A stretch of DNA of 64,000 nucleotides from Lampris incognitus (lineage: Eukaryota; Chordata; Actinopteri; Lampriformes; Lampridae). The position numbers were made by a program, and so were the translations under genes. The notes under the pieces are model-generated. The model was given only the letters and a program-made list of their open reading frames with translations, ran no database searches and was not told the origin of the DNA. Below, piece after piece: positions 11,229 through 23,700 of this stretch. The stretch is from positions 9,792,109 to 9,856,108 of the forward strand of contig NC_079211.1 in NCBI RefSeq assembly GCF_029633865.1. The letters are read 5' to 3'. How positions within the stretch are numbered: the stretch's first letter is position 1; the number at the start of each line of letters is the position of its first letter.

Positions 11229-11735
11229 TTGGATCAGTTCATCCGGACACAGCGTTTACTGACAGGAACGTTTCACCACCCAGCTCAGTGACCTGTTCGG
11301 TCTGAACCGGCTGCTGCAGGTGTCCCACCCTCATGAACCATATAGTCGCATAACGACCGAAACCAACCACCAGTTTCCTATGCAAATAAGGGCGTGGCCA
11401 TTAACTAGTGTTTCTCAACCCAGTCCTCAAGGAGCCCCTATCCTGCAGATTTTCATTGTAACCCTGCATAGGTATTTCTGCTTGTAATTACTCGACCAAT
11501 CATCTCGCAGCACTTAATTATGCAAGGTGTGCAACATCTGACAAAATTCATTGCTGATTGGTTGAATAACTACAAACAGGTACCTACTCAGGATTGCAAA
11601 GAAAATCTGCAGGATAGGGGGTCCTTGAGGACTGGGTTGAGAAACACTGAACTAGAGCATCAACGGCCATGTGTACTATTCACCAGAGGACTTGGGGTTG
11701 AACATGTGAATGGTGCCGTTTCCACGGCAACGTTG
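11229..11735 (-). mobile_element. Penelope-like element 3' UTR, minus-oriented arm
   Basis: Read on the minus strand this is the 3' untranslated end of a Penelope/Poseidon-like element; it ends GGTGAAACGTTCC, then GTCCGGATGAACTGATCCAA. It is an inverted relative of 12500-13000: both contain GAATAGTACACATGGCC and CCGAAACCAA/GGTTTCGGTC blocks in mirrored order. A MITE (11409-11649) splits it. Confidence 0.72.
11409..11649. mobile_element. hAT-type MITE, family M1
   Basis: About 241 bp with inverted ends, GTGTTTCTCAACCCAGTCCT and its reverse complement. The target duplication is AACTAG at 11403-11408 and AACTAGAG at 11650-11657, slightly eroded on the left. The same family occurs at 41193-41427. 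Confidence 0.85.
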
Positions 11736-11742
11736 TCAACAT

Positions 11743-12148
11743 AAACTAGCAAAACCGCTTCCTGCGGGAAACCCTGACGTCACGGTTCCACTTCGTAGCG
11801 GCGGGTCGCAGAGTCGTCTTCGTGCCGTCACCTCTGCTGAGTTTATCAACCCTCCTCCGGCGGAGTGTAGCTTTGCTGCTAAATGATCCGTTTTCGGGCG
11901 TACACTCGCCATCGTCCGTTTACGCGCAGCTGAGGAGAAAGCGTTTGTGCGCATGCGCGTGGTGTTACTGGGGGTCCACCGGAAGAGCTCGCTACTACAA
12001 AGGTTCACCGCCGACCACTGGCCTGGCGCGCGTACTACAGCGTTGTTTTGCGGATCTGTGCGCATGCGGATCGTATCCAAAACGATGTCGTCTGAACGCA
12101 AAACTTTCTGAAAACGCAAAGGAAAACTTTTCCGGTTTTAGCAAGAGC
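11743..12148. mobile_element. Putative GC-rich MITE
   Basis: About 400 CpG-rich bases unlike the flanks, with short inverted ends (TAGCAAAACCG on the left, CGGTTTTAGCAA on the right). It sits exactly where the minus-oriented Penelope-like copy is interrupted. No coding content is recognised. Confidence 0.4.
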
Positions 12149-12164
12149 CCCCCCCCCCCCAGTT

Positions 12165-12500
12165 CAGGGATGGTCGTTCCCTCTTCACATAGATGGCCTC
12201 TTTGACTCCCCGTTCAAACCAGTGATCCTCCCTATTAAGGATGTGCACATCCCCATCCCTGAAAGAGCAGCCACCGGCCTGTAGATGGTGTAGACTGTGG
12301 AGTCCTGGCCTGACATGTTGGCTCTTCCGGGTTGTGCCATCCTCTTGACCAGCGTCTGCTTAGTTTCCCCAGTGTGCAAGTCACGGCAATCCTCCTGGCA
12401 CTGGGAATGGCACAACATTGACAGGGAGGAACACTGGTTTGAACGGGGAGTCAAAGAGGCCATCTATGTGAAGAGGGAACGACCATCCTCTAACGGGGGG
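12165..12500. mobile_element. Penelope-like endonuclease C-termini, head to head
   Basis: Two copies of the C-terminal end of a Penelope-like ORF (GIY-YIG endonuclease region) face each other. The plus copy near 12413-12490 reads IDREEHWFERGVKEAIYVKR. The minus copy at 12410-12172 reads HTGETKQTLVKRMAQ and, after frameshifts, the same ending. The junction is near 12410. Neither copy has an intact ORF. Confidence 0.75.
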
Positions 12501-13000
12501 GTGTGGTGGGGGTCTAAGAGTACATCGGTCACCATCTTAAAATGCTGTGATTGCAAACATTCCCAAATCCTCTGTGAATAGTACACATGGCCATTGAAAC
12601 TCCTAGTTCAGTGGTGGCTAACCATGTGCCATGGAGAGCCACATGTATGGAGGTTTCCGTTCCAGCTGAACTCCACACCAGGTGTTTTCACTGATACATG
12701 CTTCCTCTTTGGTTGAGGGGTTGCTAATCAGTGAAATCACCTGGTGTGGAGTCCGGCTGGAATGAAAGCCTGCATGGTACTCCATGGCACATGGTTAGCC
12801 ACCCCTGCTCTAGTTAAACGGTCACACCTATATTTGCTCATGAAACTGGTCATTGGTTTCGGTCACTAGGCACCTGTATTGTACTGTATTGTTTATAAGG
12901 GTGGGGATACCTGCAGTCAGTTTACACTGAAGATGTCGCTTAGATGAGTGACGAAACATATCTTTCAATAAACGTATCCGGATGAACGAATTCAACCTCC
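12500..13000 (+). mobile_element. Penelope-like element 3' UTR, plus-oriented arm
   Basis: Continues from the plus-oriented coding end and finishes with GAAGATGTCGCTTAGATGAG, CAATAAACG and TCCGGATGAACG, a tail typical of fish Poseidon-like elements. A MITE (12609-12807) splits it. Confidence 0.75.
12609..12807. mobile_element. hAT-type MITE, family M2
   Basis: 199 bp with long inverted ends (CAGTGGTGGCTAACCATGTG and its near-perfect reverse complement). The 8-bp target duplication is TCCTAGTT (12601-12608) and CTCTAGTT (12808-12815). It differs from family M1. Confidence 0.88.
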
Positions 13001-13435
13001 GTGGATTTTCTTAACTGGATCACATTGTGTTGATTATTTTCTTTAATGCTATCTGGCAATCTTGTCATTTACGACCAAGTTGAGAAGACTGCCATCTTGT
13101 TTGGGAGAGCTGTCTGTCTGCACGCTCACCAACAATTCCTCTATTGTTTTCCTGCAGCCCTCCATTAGCACAGCTTTCACCACAGTAACAAGCACGCTGC
13201 TCACATTTGCATACGAGGACACAACGGCAAACAAAACCAGTTTGAAGACAGGGGGCAAACACCCCCCTCCCCACCCCCCAACTGTTGAAAGACATGTGCG
13301 TGTCTCTGTATGCTAGCACTTCCTGGATGTGTGTATTAGCAGTCTGTTTGTGGATTGGATCTCTGATAATTGGCCCAGTTAAGGAAGAAAACTAGTGACT
13401 GATGTGGGGTAGGAACTGTAAAACACCATTAAACG

Positions 13436-13441
13436 TTTATT
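13436..13441 (-). terminator. Candidate MAML1 polyadenylation signal
   Basis: AATAAA on the minus strand, about 825 bases after the MAML1 stop codon. The interval 13442-14265 has no repeat or exon, so it is a plausible 3' UTR. A more distal site is possible. Confidence 0.45.
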
Positions 13442-14265
13442 ATTAATTTCATATAAAATGAAAATGATTTTCTTTATGTTAGAGTCGCTTAAGATTCTGT
13501 GTCAAAACTAGTCACTTGCCTCTAAACACAAACATGTCCCTCTCAATTTACCCAATCCGAATCCCATGTAATGCTCGCCTCTTAGGGAAAAAAACCAAAA
13601 ACAAACAAACAAATTAACAGGATTGTACCAACAGTCAATCAACGTGGTTTTCCGATAGCCAGCCTTAGGTGGCGTTATGAGGGCAGGTAAGTGGTTTAAA
13701 ATGTGTTTTTAGTTGACTTCTTGTCTTATCACATGGACTCAACTGTAGATATTTTCTCCAATCATCAGCAACACCTCTTACTACATACATCTCCATACTC
13801 TTGGACACATCACAGAGTCCTCAGACGAAGCTAGCTCACCCCTACCTTTGTGTCAGCTCGTGGCCTGCAGTGGATTGTTAGCTCGTTGCATCTTTCCCTG
13901 CATCACCATCATCATCTCACATGATCAGGAAATGAACTCTAGATCCACCAGCCACTATGACTGTTGCAACCCACCTAGATGTTTATAGCAGAATGCTGGT
14001 TGGTTACCTGTTTTAAGTCAGACTGACTTCCAGACAAACATTTAGCAGCTAGTGTTTGGTGGTGATTATTCCCGTCTCTGTAGCTTCCTAAGAAACCCAC
14101 AATTCTGACCAGTGTCTGGATGTAGGCTCTATCAGCCAAACTAAAAGCCTTACAGAAATTTCATTTTCAGGATGACCTCTTCAGAAAACAGACTGTAGCC
14201 CTATGTCCTCATGTCCAGCCCTTCAGTTGCACATGTTCTTCCACACAGATGGGACAGCAATGTGC

Positions 14266-15362
14266 TCAGTGGTGGCTGGCTAGCAGCTCATCCAGGTCGT
14301 CCATCCACTCCTGGGTACTCTGACCCTTTAGCAGGGAGTCCACAAGGTCACTCTCCCCAGGGAAGCTTGGGAGACCCCCACTCCCCGATGCCGTGCTGTA
14401 GGCAAACGACAACTGTTGTTGTTGCTGCTGCTGCTGACTCGTAGGTCGACTGACCTGGTAACCTTGGTTACACTGCATTCCCTGGCGACTGTTGTTCTGT
14501 GGTTGCCCGAACCCTGCCAGCTCAGGGTGGACCGCCTGGTTCTGGGCAGCTTGCTGCTGCTGTGTCTGCTGCTGGTTGGCTAATGTTTGGCCCAGGGCCT
14601 GGGGGTTAGCTGGTGCCCTCTGCTGAGCGGCAGCCATGTTGGCTTGCATCAACTGCTGCCCAGGATTCATGGCCCCCATTGGACGGCTGCCAGGGTTGGC
14701 AGCAAAGGGTGCTGTGCCTGGGGGCAGCTTGGGCATGCGGGGCTGCTGCATGTGGAAGGGGTTGGAGGGGTTGGAGAAGGCATTGGGGGGAAGACCTCCA
14801 TTAGAGGAGGGGGGCTGGTTGTTCAGGGCCTGCTGCATGCTTTGCTGCTGCTGCTGCCAGGCCTGGCTCTGGGTACTCTGCATCCCCCCAGGCAGGGCAC
14901 TGGGAATGGAACTGGGCATGTTAGCTCCAATGTTATTGGCCATGTTTCCAGGCAGCCGAGCGGCGGCCAGCTGTTGCTGCTTCAGCATGGCGGCATTGGG
15001 CTGGTTCTTCAGGTGCTGTTGCTGCGCCAGCAGATTGTGTCTGTAGGTGGCACTCATGGGGCCTAGTGTCTGTCTCTGCATGTTGCCCTGCTGAGAGGGG
15101 TGAGGAGGGTGATTGGGATGGGAGGGGTGCATGTTCATGTTGTTGAAGAGGACCTGCTGGACATCCATCCCTGCTCCACCTCCACAGGACGGAAGGCTCA
15201 TCTCAGCCTGGCTGGCCACCGGGGGCGGAACCACACCACCAGAAGGCCCGCTCCCCTGACCCATGTTCATTCCCATCATGCCTTGGTTCTGAGAGAACAT
15301 GCGCTGGGCTCCAGGTGCGGGGCCTCCCATGGAGCCCACATTGCCCATTGACTGAGAAGAGG
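14266..15362 (-). CDS. MAML1: MAML1 coding exon 5 with stop
   Basis: 1097 bp, residues 716-1080. Acceptor TTCACAG|CCTCTT. Low-complexity Met/Gly, Asn and Gln-rich sequence including an uninterrupted run of eight Gln, then the conserved acidic C-terminus ending LASHH and TGA at 14266-14268. Confidence 0.94.
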
Positions 15363-18300
15363 CTGTGAAAGTAAACAAGATAAAGCACATCACAAAACAA
15401 GAATCAGTGAATTTCCAACAAGAAAAATTTATTAAAACTCAGGGATTTGACAGATACTGAAATTCCAGTTTTTTGATAATTATTCTCCATGATTTGAGAA
15501 AAAAAATATCCTGTTATATTCTGGGCTTCTTGAATCCATATCTGGGACATTATGAATAAAAGAAAACATTTTAATATCGTTGAAACACTGATATTCTAAG
15601 TCAATAGCCTGGTGAAGGTAAAATATAAACTGAACACAAGCAGAGTTGTGATCAGCCTTTCGTGGGAACAGGGAGAACTCACAAACCCAAACAGTTTTAC
15701 CCAGAAACTCCTCGGGACTGCACCACTAGTTTGCCTTTCAAATCAGCGGTGAGGAACATTTACACTGAGGGGTGGCAGGTCCTCATTTAGTCCCTGATGA
15801 ACAATAAACAGCTTGTTCTTAGCAGCATCACAACAACCGCCTGGTTCATAGCCAGTCCAAAGACAGCAGAGACCCAGAGTGAGAGCTACCCCCTTCTGAC
15901 CTACGGCGACCGATGGGTTTGGTGTCGATGAACAGGTTTTGGTCTGTGGTCTAAGGGTTTAGAACTACAAACTGTCTTTGGGTAAAAGCAAAGCATGGTC
16001 ACACAGAGGTCAGCAGTGTCTAAAATGAAACAACCTACGACGCTGCAATGTCTCTACAGGGATGAGTGAAGTCGATGTCATTTCATCTCAAGCTACTTCA
16101 ATAGTGAAATGTGGCAAGTGTTTTGTTTCACCTGACAGTTTCACTTTTCACCTGACAGTTTCACTGATATGAGGGTCACTGTCAAAGAAAATCAGCCCCC
16201 ATCACACTTGCTTGTTTCAGTGGTGACATTGGACACTTCACTAAATCTCACCAACCAGGTTGAACCACTCTTGGATGCTTAATCTCACTGGCATATGAAT
16301 GCCCGAGTCCCTGGGCCCCCATGTGGCTGGCAGTGATGCTGAGACTTAGACTCACATCTTGGCCATCATTGTTAGGAGAGTGAGATAGTTTTCAGAATTT
16401 CAAAAGTCCTGTGGCTCCTTTACTTTTAAGCTTTTTAGCTTCTCTCTGGCCCACTCTCTCTCTCCTCGGAGTAAAAGAAGTGTCACTTATTTGGTTAATT
16501 CCTACTCTGCTCAATGACCTGGTACTGTTGACCTGACGCGAAGATGTCTTTACCAATCAACTGATGAGGGAGAACTGATTTTTTTTCTTCTTTTTGGATT
16601 TCCCCCCCTTTTTCTCCCCAGTTGCACTTGGCCAATTACCCCACTCTTCCGCGCCGTCCCGGTCGCTGCTCCACCCCCTCTGCTGGTCCGGGGAGGCCTG
16701 CAGACTACAACATGCCTCCTCCGATACATGTGGCGTCGCCAGCCACTTCTTTTCACCTGACAGTGAGGAGTTTCGCCAGGGAGACGTAGCGCATGGGAGG
16801 ATTACGCTATTCCCCCCAGTTCCCCCTCCCCCCTGAAGAGGCGCCCTGACCAACCAGAGGAGGCGCTAGTGCAGCGACCAGGACACATACCCACATCCGG
16901 CTTCCCACTTGCAGACATGGCCAATTGTGTCTGTAGGGACGCCCGACCAAGCCGGACGTAACACAGGGATTCGAACCAGCGATCCCCATGTTGGTAGGCA
17001 ACACAATAGACCACTACACTAACCGGACGCCCTAGAACTGGTTTTCTGATGTGACAAGGAGTGCTACTTTACAACAGACCAGACCTGGCACCAACAGCTT
17101 CAACAAATGATTCTTCGTGTTAAGTTTAATCCCATGAGCGAGGGTAAAATAACAAAAGCTGTCAATCGGAAAACTAGGTTAAATTTACTCCATAGGGCTA
17201 CATTTTTTAGAACATTACTCAGTTTTTGTCCTGTATGGAGATTCCCAAACATCTGGCTCCTATGGAAGGTTAAAACAAATGACAACACCTATTTGGAGAT
17301 TGTATGTGACTCAAGGCGCCATCCATGTCTTTACCTCATCAATCTGAAACGTTTTACAAACAATGTGATGTTATTATTATTCATCTGTTTTCTGTGTACT
17401 GTGATTGTCCCCCTTGACCTCTTTAGTGTTGGTTACTTATAGTGTTGGTGATCGAAACACTTAAGCTGTCATTGTGAGTCCGTCTGGTTAAGAGGGTGTC
17501 GGGTCATACCGGGGAACTGGTTGAGCTGCTGTTGAAAGTGGTTCTGGTTTGTTGGCTGACCCGGCTGGTCCTGGTACTGAGGAGGAGGACGGGTCAGATG
17601 TCTCTGCAACTGCTGGTCCTGCTGCTGCCGCTGCTTCTCCTGAACCCACCAACAGCGAGGCAGACGGACACATAAAGACAAAGACACAAATGGGACAGAA
17701 AGAGAGAGAGGGAGACAAAGAGAGACAGAATGCGGTAAAGGCAGAGAGACAGACAGAGATACACAGACAACCACACAGACAAAGACAAAACAAAAGAAGA
17801 GATTATAAGAGTTATAGTGGCTGGTACCAGTTAAAAAGAAAACAATTTAATTATGTAGGTTAATGGCGCCCTCTAGTTTGCCAGTTGAGAACTGAAGAGT
17901 AAGAAGGAAAGTGAGGACTGATTTGAGACAGGGCCAGAAGACTAGCTAACCCAAGCAGGTCTCAGAATTTTACTAGCCAAAAAAATTTACAATATTGCTG
18001 GAACTCCAAATGATGGCTGGTTACATGCTGAAGTGGTAGTTACAGCAGACTAAGCTGCCACATATACAAAACATTTAGCAGCATTACGGCTTGGGGTCAT
18101 TTTTACCCAATTTCCCCTCGGGGATGAATAAAGTACTTGGATTCTGATTTTCTGCAAGTTACGAACGGCTAGTACGTTTTTAATCATCTGTCTGCCTGCC
18201 TGGGCTGGTTGTTTGTAGAACGACCCTGACGTTTAGCTGTGGATTATAAGAGTTGGTGTTTTACGTGTTGATATAATGGTAAGTATTTCTGCTACGTTTC

Positions 18301-20665
18301 AGATTGATGTCAGACAATGTTTTCTTCCTCTACTAAGCAGGGCTGTGACTAAATGAACATGACAGCTGGACAAAAGTGATGGGATATTTATGCAAAGTTT
18401 AGTCCCCGCAAATGTTTCTATTGTTCCCCGAGACATCTTGTAACCAAGCCGTGCTACCCAAAGAACTTTCTAGCAATGATACGACCATACTGAATCACTG
18501 AGGACATTTACATACAAACCAATACCCCGATTACTGGGAGTGATAGTTCAACGCAATATTTTGATTAAAACTTTTACATGGATGGATTAAAAAGAAAAAA
18601 AATAATCGCTATTTCTCTAATACCCAATTATACATGCTTTTTCATTCGCCTGCTTTATGTAAGCAATTGCTAACATGACATGCTCATCATATAATTGTCC
18701 AGAAACAAATTTCCCTCCTTCCATTTTTTTCTCTCCCCAATTGCACTTGGCCAATCACCCTGCTCTCCGAGCCATCCCGGTCTCTGCTCCACCCCCTCTG
18801 CCGATCCGGGGAGGGCTGCAGTCTACCACATGCCTCCGCCGATACATGTGGAGTCGCCAGCCGCTTCTTTTCACCCGACAGCGAGGAGTTTCGCCAGGGG
18901 GACGTAGCGTGTGGGAGGATCACGCTACTCCCCCCAGCTCCCCCCTCCCCCCAAACAGGTGCTCCGACCAACCAGAGGAGGCGCTAGTGCAACGACCAGG
19001 ATACATATCCACGTCCGGCTTCCCACCCGCAGACACGACCAATTGTGTCTGCAGGCATACCCAACCAAGCTGGAGGTAACATGGGGATTCGAACCGGCGA
19101 TCCCTCCATTTTAATACTTGCATTCTACAAACGTTCCAGAGCATTGCGTCTGGTGACTTTCCACGTATATGGTTTCCAAAAGACAGATCAACTGATCAAC
19201 AAAATGAAAGACTGAGGGAAAACCTAGACACCTGAATTGTGATGCACTTACTCTGATTTTGAATTTAGCTCAATAGATATTCAGGTAAAGGTGTCTACAC
19301 AGTTGTTTCTAAAAGAAAAAAGCCTTTATTTGTTTGTGATCGGATTAGTTTGCATGTAAGGGTACCTACTGAGAGCTGACCCCGACAGGCGTTAACACAA
19401 TTCAATGGGGCGGGTTCTGTACCTGTTCAACCATCATCTGCTGTCTCTGACCAAGCAGGTACTGTTTCTGCTGCTCCAGCATCTGCAGCTGCTGCTGATG
19501 TTGTTGTTGTTGCTGATGCTGCTGTTGTTGATGCTGCTGCTGTTGTTTCAGTGCTGCAGCCACAGCTGCCTGGCTGCTCAGGTAAGCTGCATTTACATGA
19601 TTACCTGCCATGGCGTTGGCCCCTGGCTGGGTCGCCATGGCGTTGCCTCCAGGCTGGGAAGCTATGGCATTGGCTTGGCCTGGGCCGTGTGGCGGGGCAG
19701 AGTACGCGTTCTGCTCCTGCAGGAAGTTGATAAGGAAATAATTATGATGTAGTTCATGTGTTTTTCCAGCAGGGAGCATGGTAGCTGGAATGAGGAGGGA
19801 CTGGTCAGCATTTTGGTCCTTTAAAACAGGAAATAAAAATGTTGACAAAGGAGGGAGAAAAAGAAATACTGTCAAAGCTTTCAGCAGATCTAAGTGTTTA
19901 TTAAGAAACTCGACATGGACCTCCCATTGCTATAGAAGGAGTCTCCTAGAGACCCGGTGCTCAATCATTTTAACAAATAGCAAAAACAAAAAATCATCTT
20001 CAACAGTTATTAAAATGGCAAGGTTAGCAAAGTTCGTTCAGATGACTCAGCACACTAACATAACAGCCTCTTCTCTCCGAGAGACTGACTGGTGAACGCA
20101 TCGAAGAGGACGAGGAGTCAGGTTTCAATTATTTTACACTCAACTCAGTTATCTTACACACATCCTCCATTTTAAACATGCTTGCCTCACCAGCAAACCA
20201 CCTATCCACAGGAAGGCCCGACTATGTTAGGACTCTGACAAGGTCAGGGGGGAGGAGGAGATGGGAGGGAGGGAGGAAGGAGGAGGGGGAGGGAGGGAGG
20301 AAGCGCGGGGGGGGGGGTTGGGGGTAGCAGGAGAGGAACAGAGTGTCCCTTCTCGCGAGAGAGGAAAAACCCATGAGGGTTAGCAATAGAAACAGCTATA
20401 TTTAAATAGAGACAAGGGGGGTGGTGGAGGGGGGGGCTGCATAAAAATACACTTACCAGGACAGCTGTGTATGCATGTGTGTAAGAGAGAGAGAGAGAGA
20501 GTAGAGAAGGAAAGACAGAGGAAGTGTGTACGAGTGTGTGAGAGAAAAAGACTGAGTATGAGAGAAAGGGGTAGAAAGTTAAGAACAGCAGAGAGAAAGA
20601 GAGAGAGCAGAGTGGGGAAGCAGGAGAAACAGCAAGAGATGGGTAGAGAGAAAGAGCAGACAGAT

Positions 20666-20760
<95 letters not shown>

Positions 20761-23700
20761 ACAGAAACAGAGAGGGAGTGTGCACCATGGAAGCAGAGAG
20801 GGAGAGGAGGTGGGTGAATGAAAGACTGCTTTGTCACTGTCTCCCCCGAACTACCTCAACCCCCACAACCCTGTGAGCCCACACGCCAACTCCTTAGCAA
20901 CCAGCTGCTTGACCCAGACACACGCATGCGTGCGTGTGCACGCACGCGCACACACACACACACACACACACGAGATCGCTGAGAGCAGGGCCTGTGCCAG
21001 ACGTGCAGAGCAGCGAGCTCGACAAGACAGTGGACTAAAACACGGCAGAACAAAAGGCCTCCATACAGCAGCCACTGGGCCCTTTTGGACTGGTTCTGCC
21101 CAAATTAACCCCAGATCTGGAGGGGAACGCTGCACACTGAGCATCGGAGACGTTCAACCCAACAGCCAACAGCAGTCCATTGGACGTAGGCCTACTTTAT
21201 GTTAACAGTAGCAACCTGTAAATTCCACTACTTGTATTTGCTACTATTCTGTGCGACTTACTGTCATGCAATTGTAGCCTTTTTTTAAAAAAAAAACAAA
21301 CAGTGCAGCAGTTGTTTTAAAACTGTCTCGGTACTTTTTTTGTTTAAAAACACTGATGCATCTTTTAAAACTGTTTTATGGTATTTATCATTACTTTGTT
21401 GACATTAAATGTTACTTGTATGTCATTTTAAGCTGCTCCATGTACTACCTTTAAATGCAATGTGGTTTTATGTGCAATGACAATAAAGGACCTATCTATC
21501 TATCTATATCTATCCATCCATCCATCCAATACCTGTAAGTTGTCCTGACCTCTATGGCCCAGAGTTGTGAATAACAGCAAATCAAACCAAGACAAACAAA
21601 TTCAAACAGAAAGGTAGGACACACAGCTCATTTGTCAAAATCTGGCATTTCAAATTCCTTCAGTGGATATATTTCACTGGGACTGCTGTATTTAAGGAGG
21701 ACTGCGAATTTGGGCCAGGTATTTTGAGGGTGGGGCATCAGACAACAAAAAAAATACTCAGCCATTCCAGCGCCAGTGTTTTTGAACGCAGAAATCTGGT
21801 CATCAGTCATTTATACTGCTTAAATCTCGACAACCCAGCAACCATAAATGATATTCATTAGTCATACTGCGTGTCAGGAAAACTGAAATATTACACATAG
21901 CACCTTTAATCCTACATCCTACCCATCCCATGTGCTTCACAGCTGTGGCCTCTCTCTTTTTCAGTTGTTTGTGATTTTGGCCGTCATTCTGGTGGCACGG
22001 AGCTCATCTGACATACGTTCCGGACTATAAAAGCTGGGAGAAGCAGGAAACACCAACCAGAACTGTAGCTTGTTCGGGCATAAGTGTTGGATCAGGGAGC
22101 AGCAGGTACATTTCACTGATGTGCCGACTTCAAATCGTGATCAGCTCTGCCCTCTCTCAATCTACCCTGTTAACAGTGAAGTCTAAGTTTCTCCATCCCC
22201 CCCCCCCCAGTTAAAATAAATTCTCTCTTCCGATGTAAAAATCAGACTTAACTTCCAACTAACGCCTCGCACTTGACCGAAAATGAGATCTCCCTCTCTC
22301 TCGCCATTTTGAAACTGGTTATGCCAGCAGGAGCTAGAGGACTCTTATTGTTCACCATTGTTTAGGTGGGTCACCGAAGTCCCTCATGCTCCAGTAGCAG
22401 AGTGTGTGCGTGTGTGTCTGTGTGTGTGCGCGTGCCTCAGGGAGACCGTTTTGTTGTGCTACTCCACTGTTCTTTCTGAGCTTTCTCTCTAGCTGTGTGT
22501 GTGTGTGTGTGTGTGTGTGTACTCAGTCTGGTCCTGGAATGTTCTTAAATTGTGAAAGCAGTGCTGTTTGCTGAAGGTGGTGAGAAGCCATGGTTGTTCC
22601 TTGTAGTTGCTAAATGAGGCTAACGCTAACTCCTGCAGCTTCTGCGTTTCCAGAAAGGCTAACCATTTAGCAGACTTTAAGTCAACAGCACAAGATTCAT
22701 TTCCTCACTCGATTTAAAAACCTGGCGATTAGGCTTTGAATTATAAACAGCAAAATTCTTGTTGGGAGATGAGGGAACATAAGAATTGCTTTTAAAGGGT
22801 ACAGGGCGATGGCTAAAATTAAAATCTCAATTTCTTCATTAATTTGATTACGCTTATTAATCACAATTTTAGGAAAAGATTAACCTTTTAGTTACTTTTG
22901 TTCTCGTATGTCAACATTTTGTCCATCTTCAACTCCAGTGGAGTGTGGCGATATGCAATTGCTGCGTGATTACTAAACATCTCAGTAGTTATGAAAACCT
23001 TAAAGCCTCTGGAAATTTGGCTTGAAATAGTAAAAATGCATATAAGTTGAGCATCTCATTAAGCATCCACAAAAATCTGAGTGAAAACAAATGTTCACAA
23101 CTATTAGAAAACCTAAATCAAAAAACGGCTCATTTTGCTGTTCAGACCATTTCTCAAGACTGTTGTAGGCATGGCAGACATTTTGATTGACATCTCCCTC
23201 ATTTTGATTGACATCTCCCTTCGCATCTCCCTTCACCCGAAAATCGGCCCGGCGTGCATGTAAGCAACCTCTTTTCTAGTCTGGACCTTGATCCCAACTG
23301 GGCTCGCACGGGTCCCCCCTGCTCCGGCGGCGCTACTAACGGCGTCAGTCGACGTGCACTCTGAGGGCAGCTGGGGTCCCCCTTCCAGTGCTTTCCGGGC
23401 TTGGTCCCCAAACAAAACTCTCGGAACCATGAACTCAAGTGCAGTGCGGGTTGACTCCGGGTTCCCGACTCGCCCCTCTCCTCTGGGGGAGGCGGCAGGG
23501 GGTTTAATGCCTCCCCGCGTTACGGCCCCTCCCAGAGCACGCTAGCTAACTGCAAAAGGCAAAGTAGAGGCGAGCTGGCTCCACGTCATTTGTTCCCACC
23601 CACTTGATGTGGATTTTTTAATGATTGGTTTGCAGAATTGCGTAACGTTTGTAATAAATACCCAAGCATAACCACACCCAATTTAAACCCAATATCAGGA

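Noticed and set aside
14587-15066. Long plus-strand frame opposite MAML1 exon 5
   Set aside because: Mirror of the Gln/Pro-rich minus-strand coding exon; Leu/Cys runs reflect CTG/TGC complements.
17107-17442. 111-residue plus-strand frame in MAML1 intron 4
   Set aside because: AT-rich, no recognisable domain and no splice context.
20244-20837. 197-residue minus-strand Ser/Leu repeat frame
   Set aside because: Produced by the GA microsatellite and purine-rich flanks; no start context or domain.
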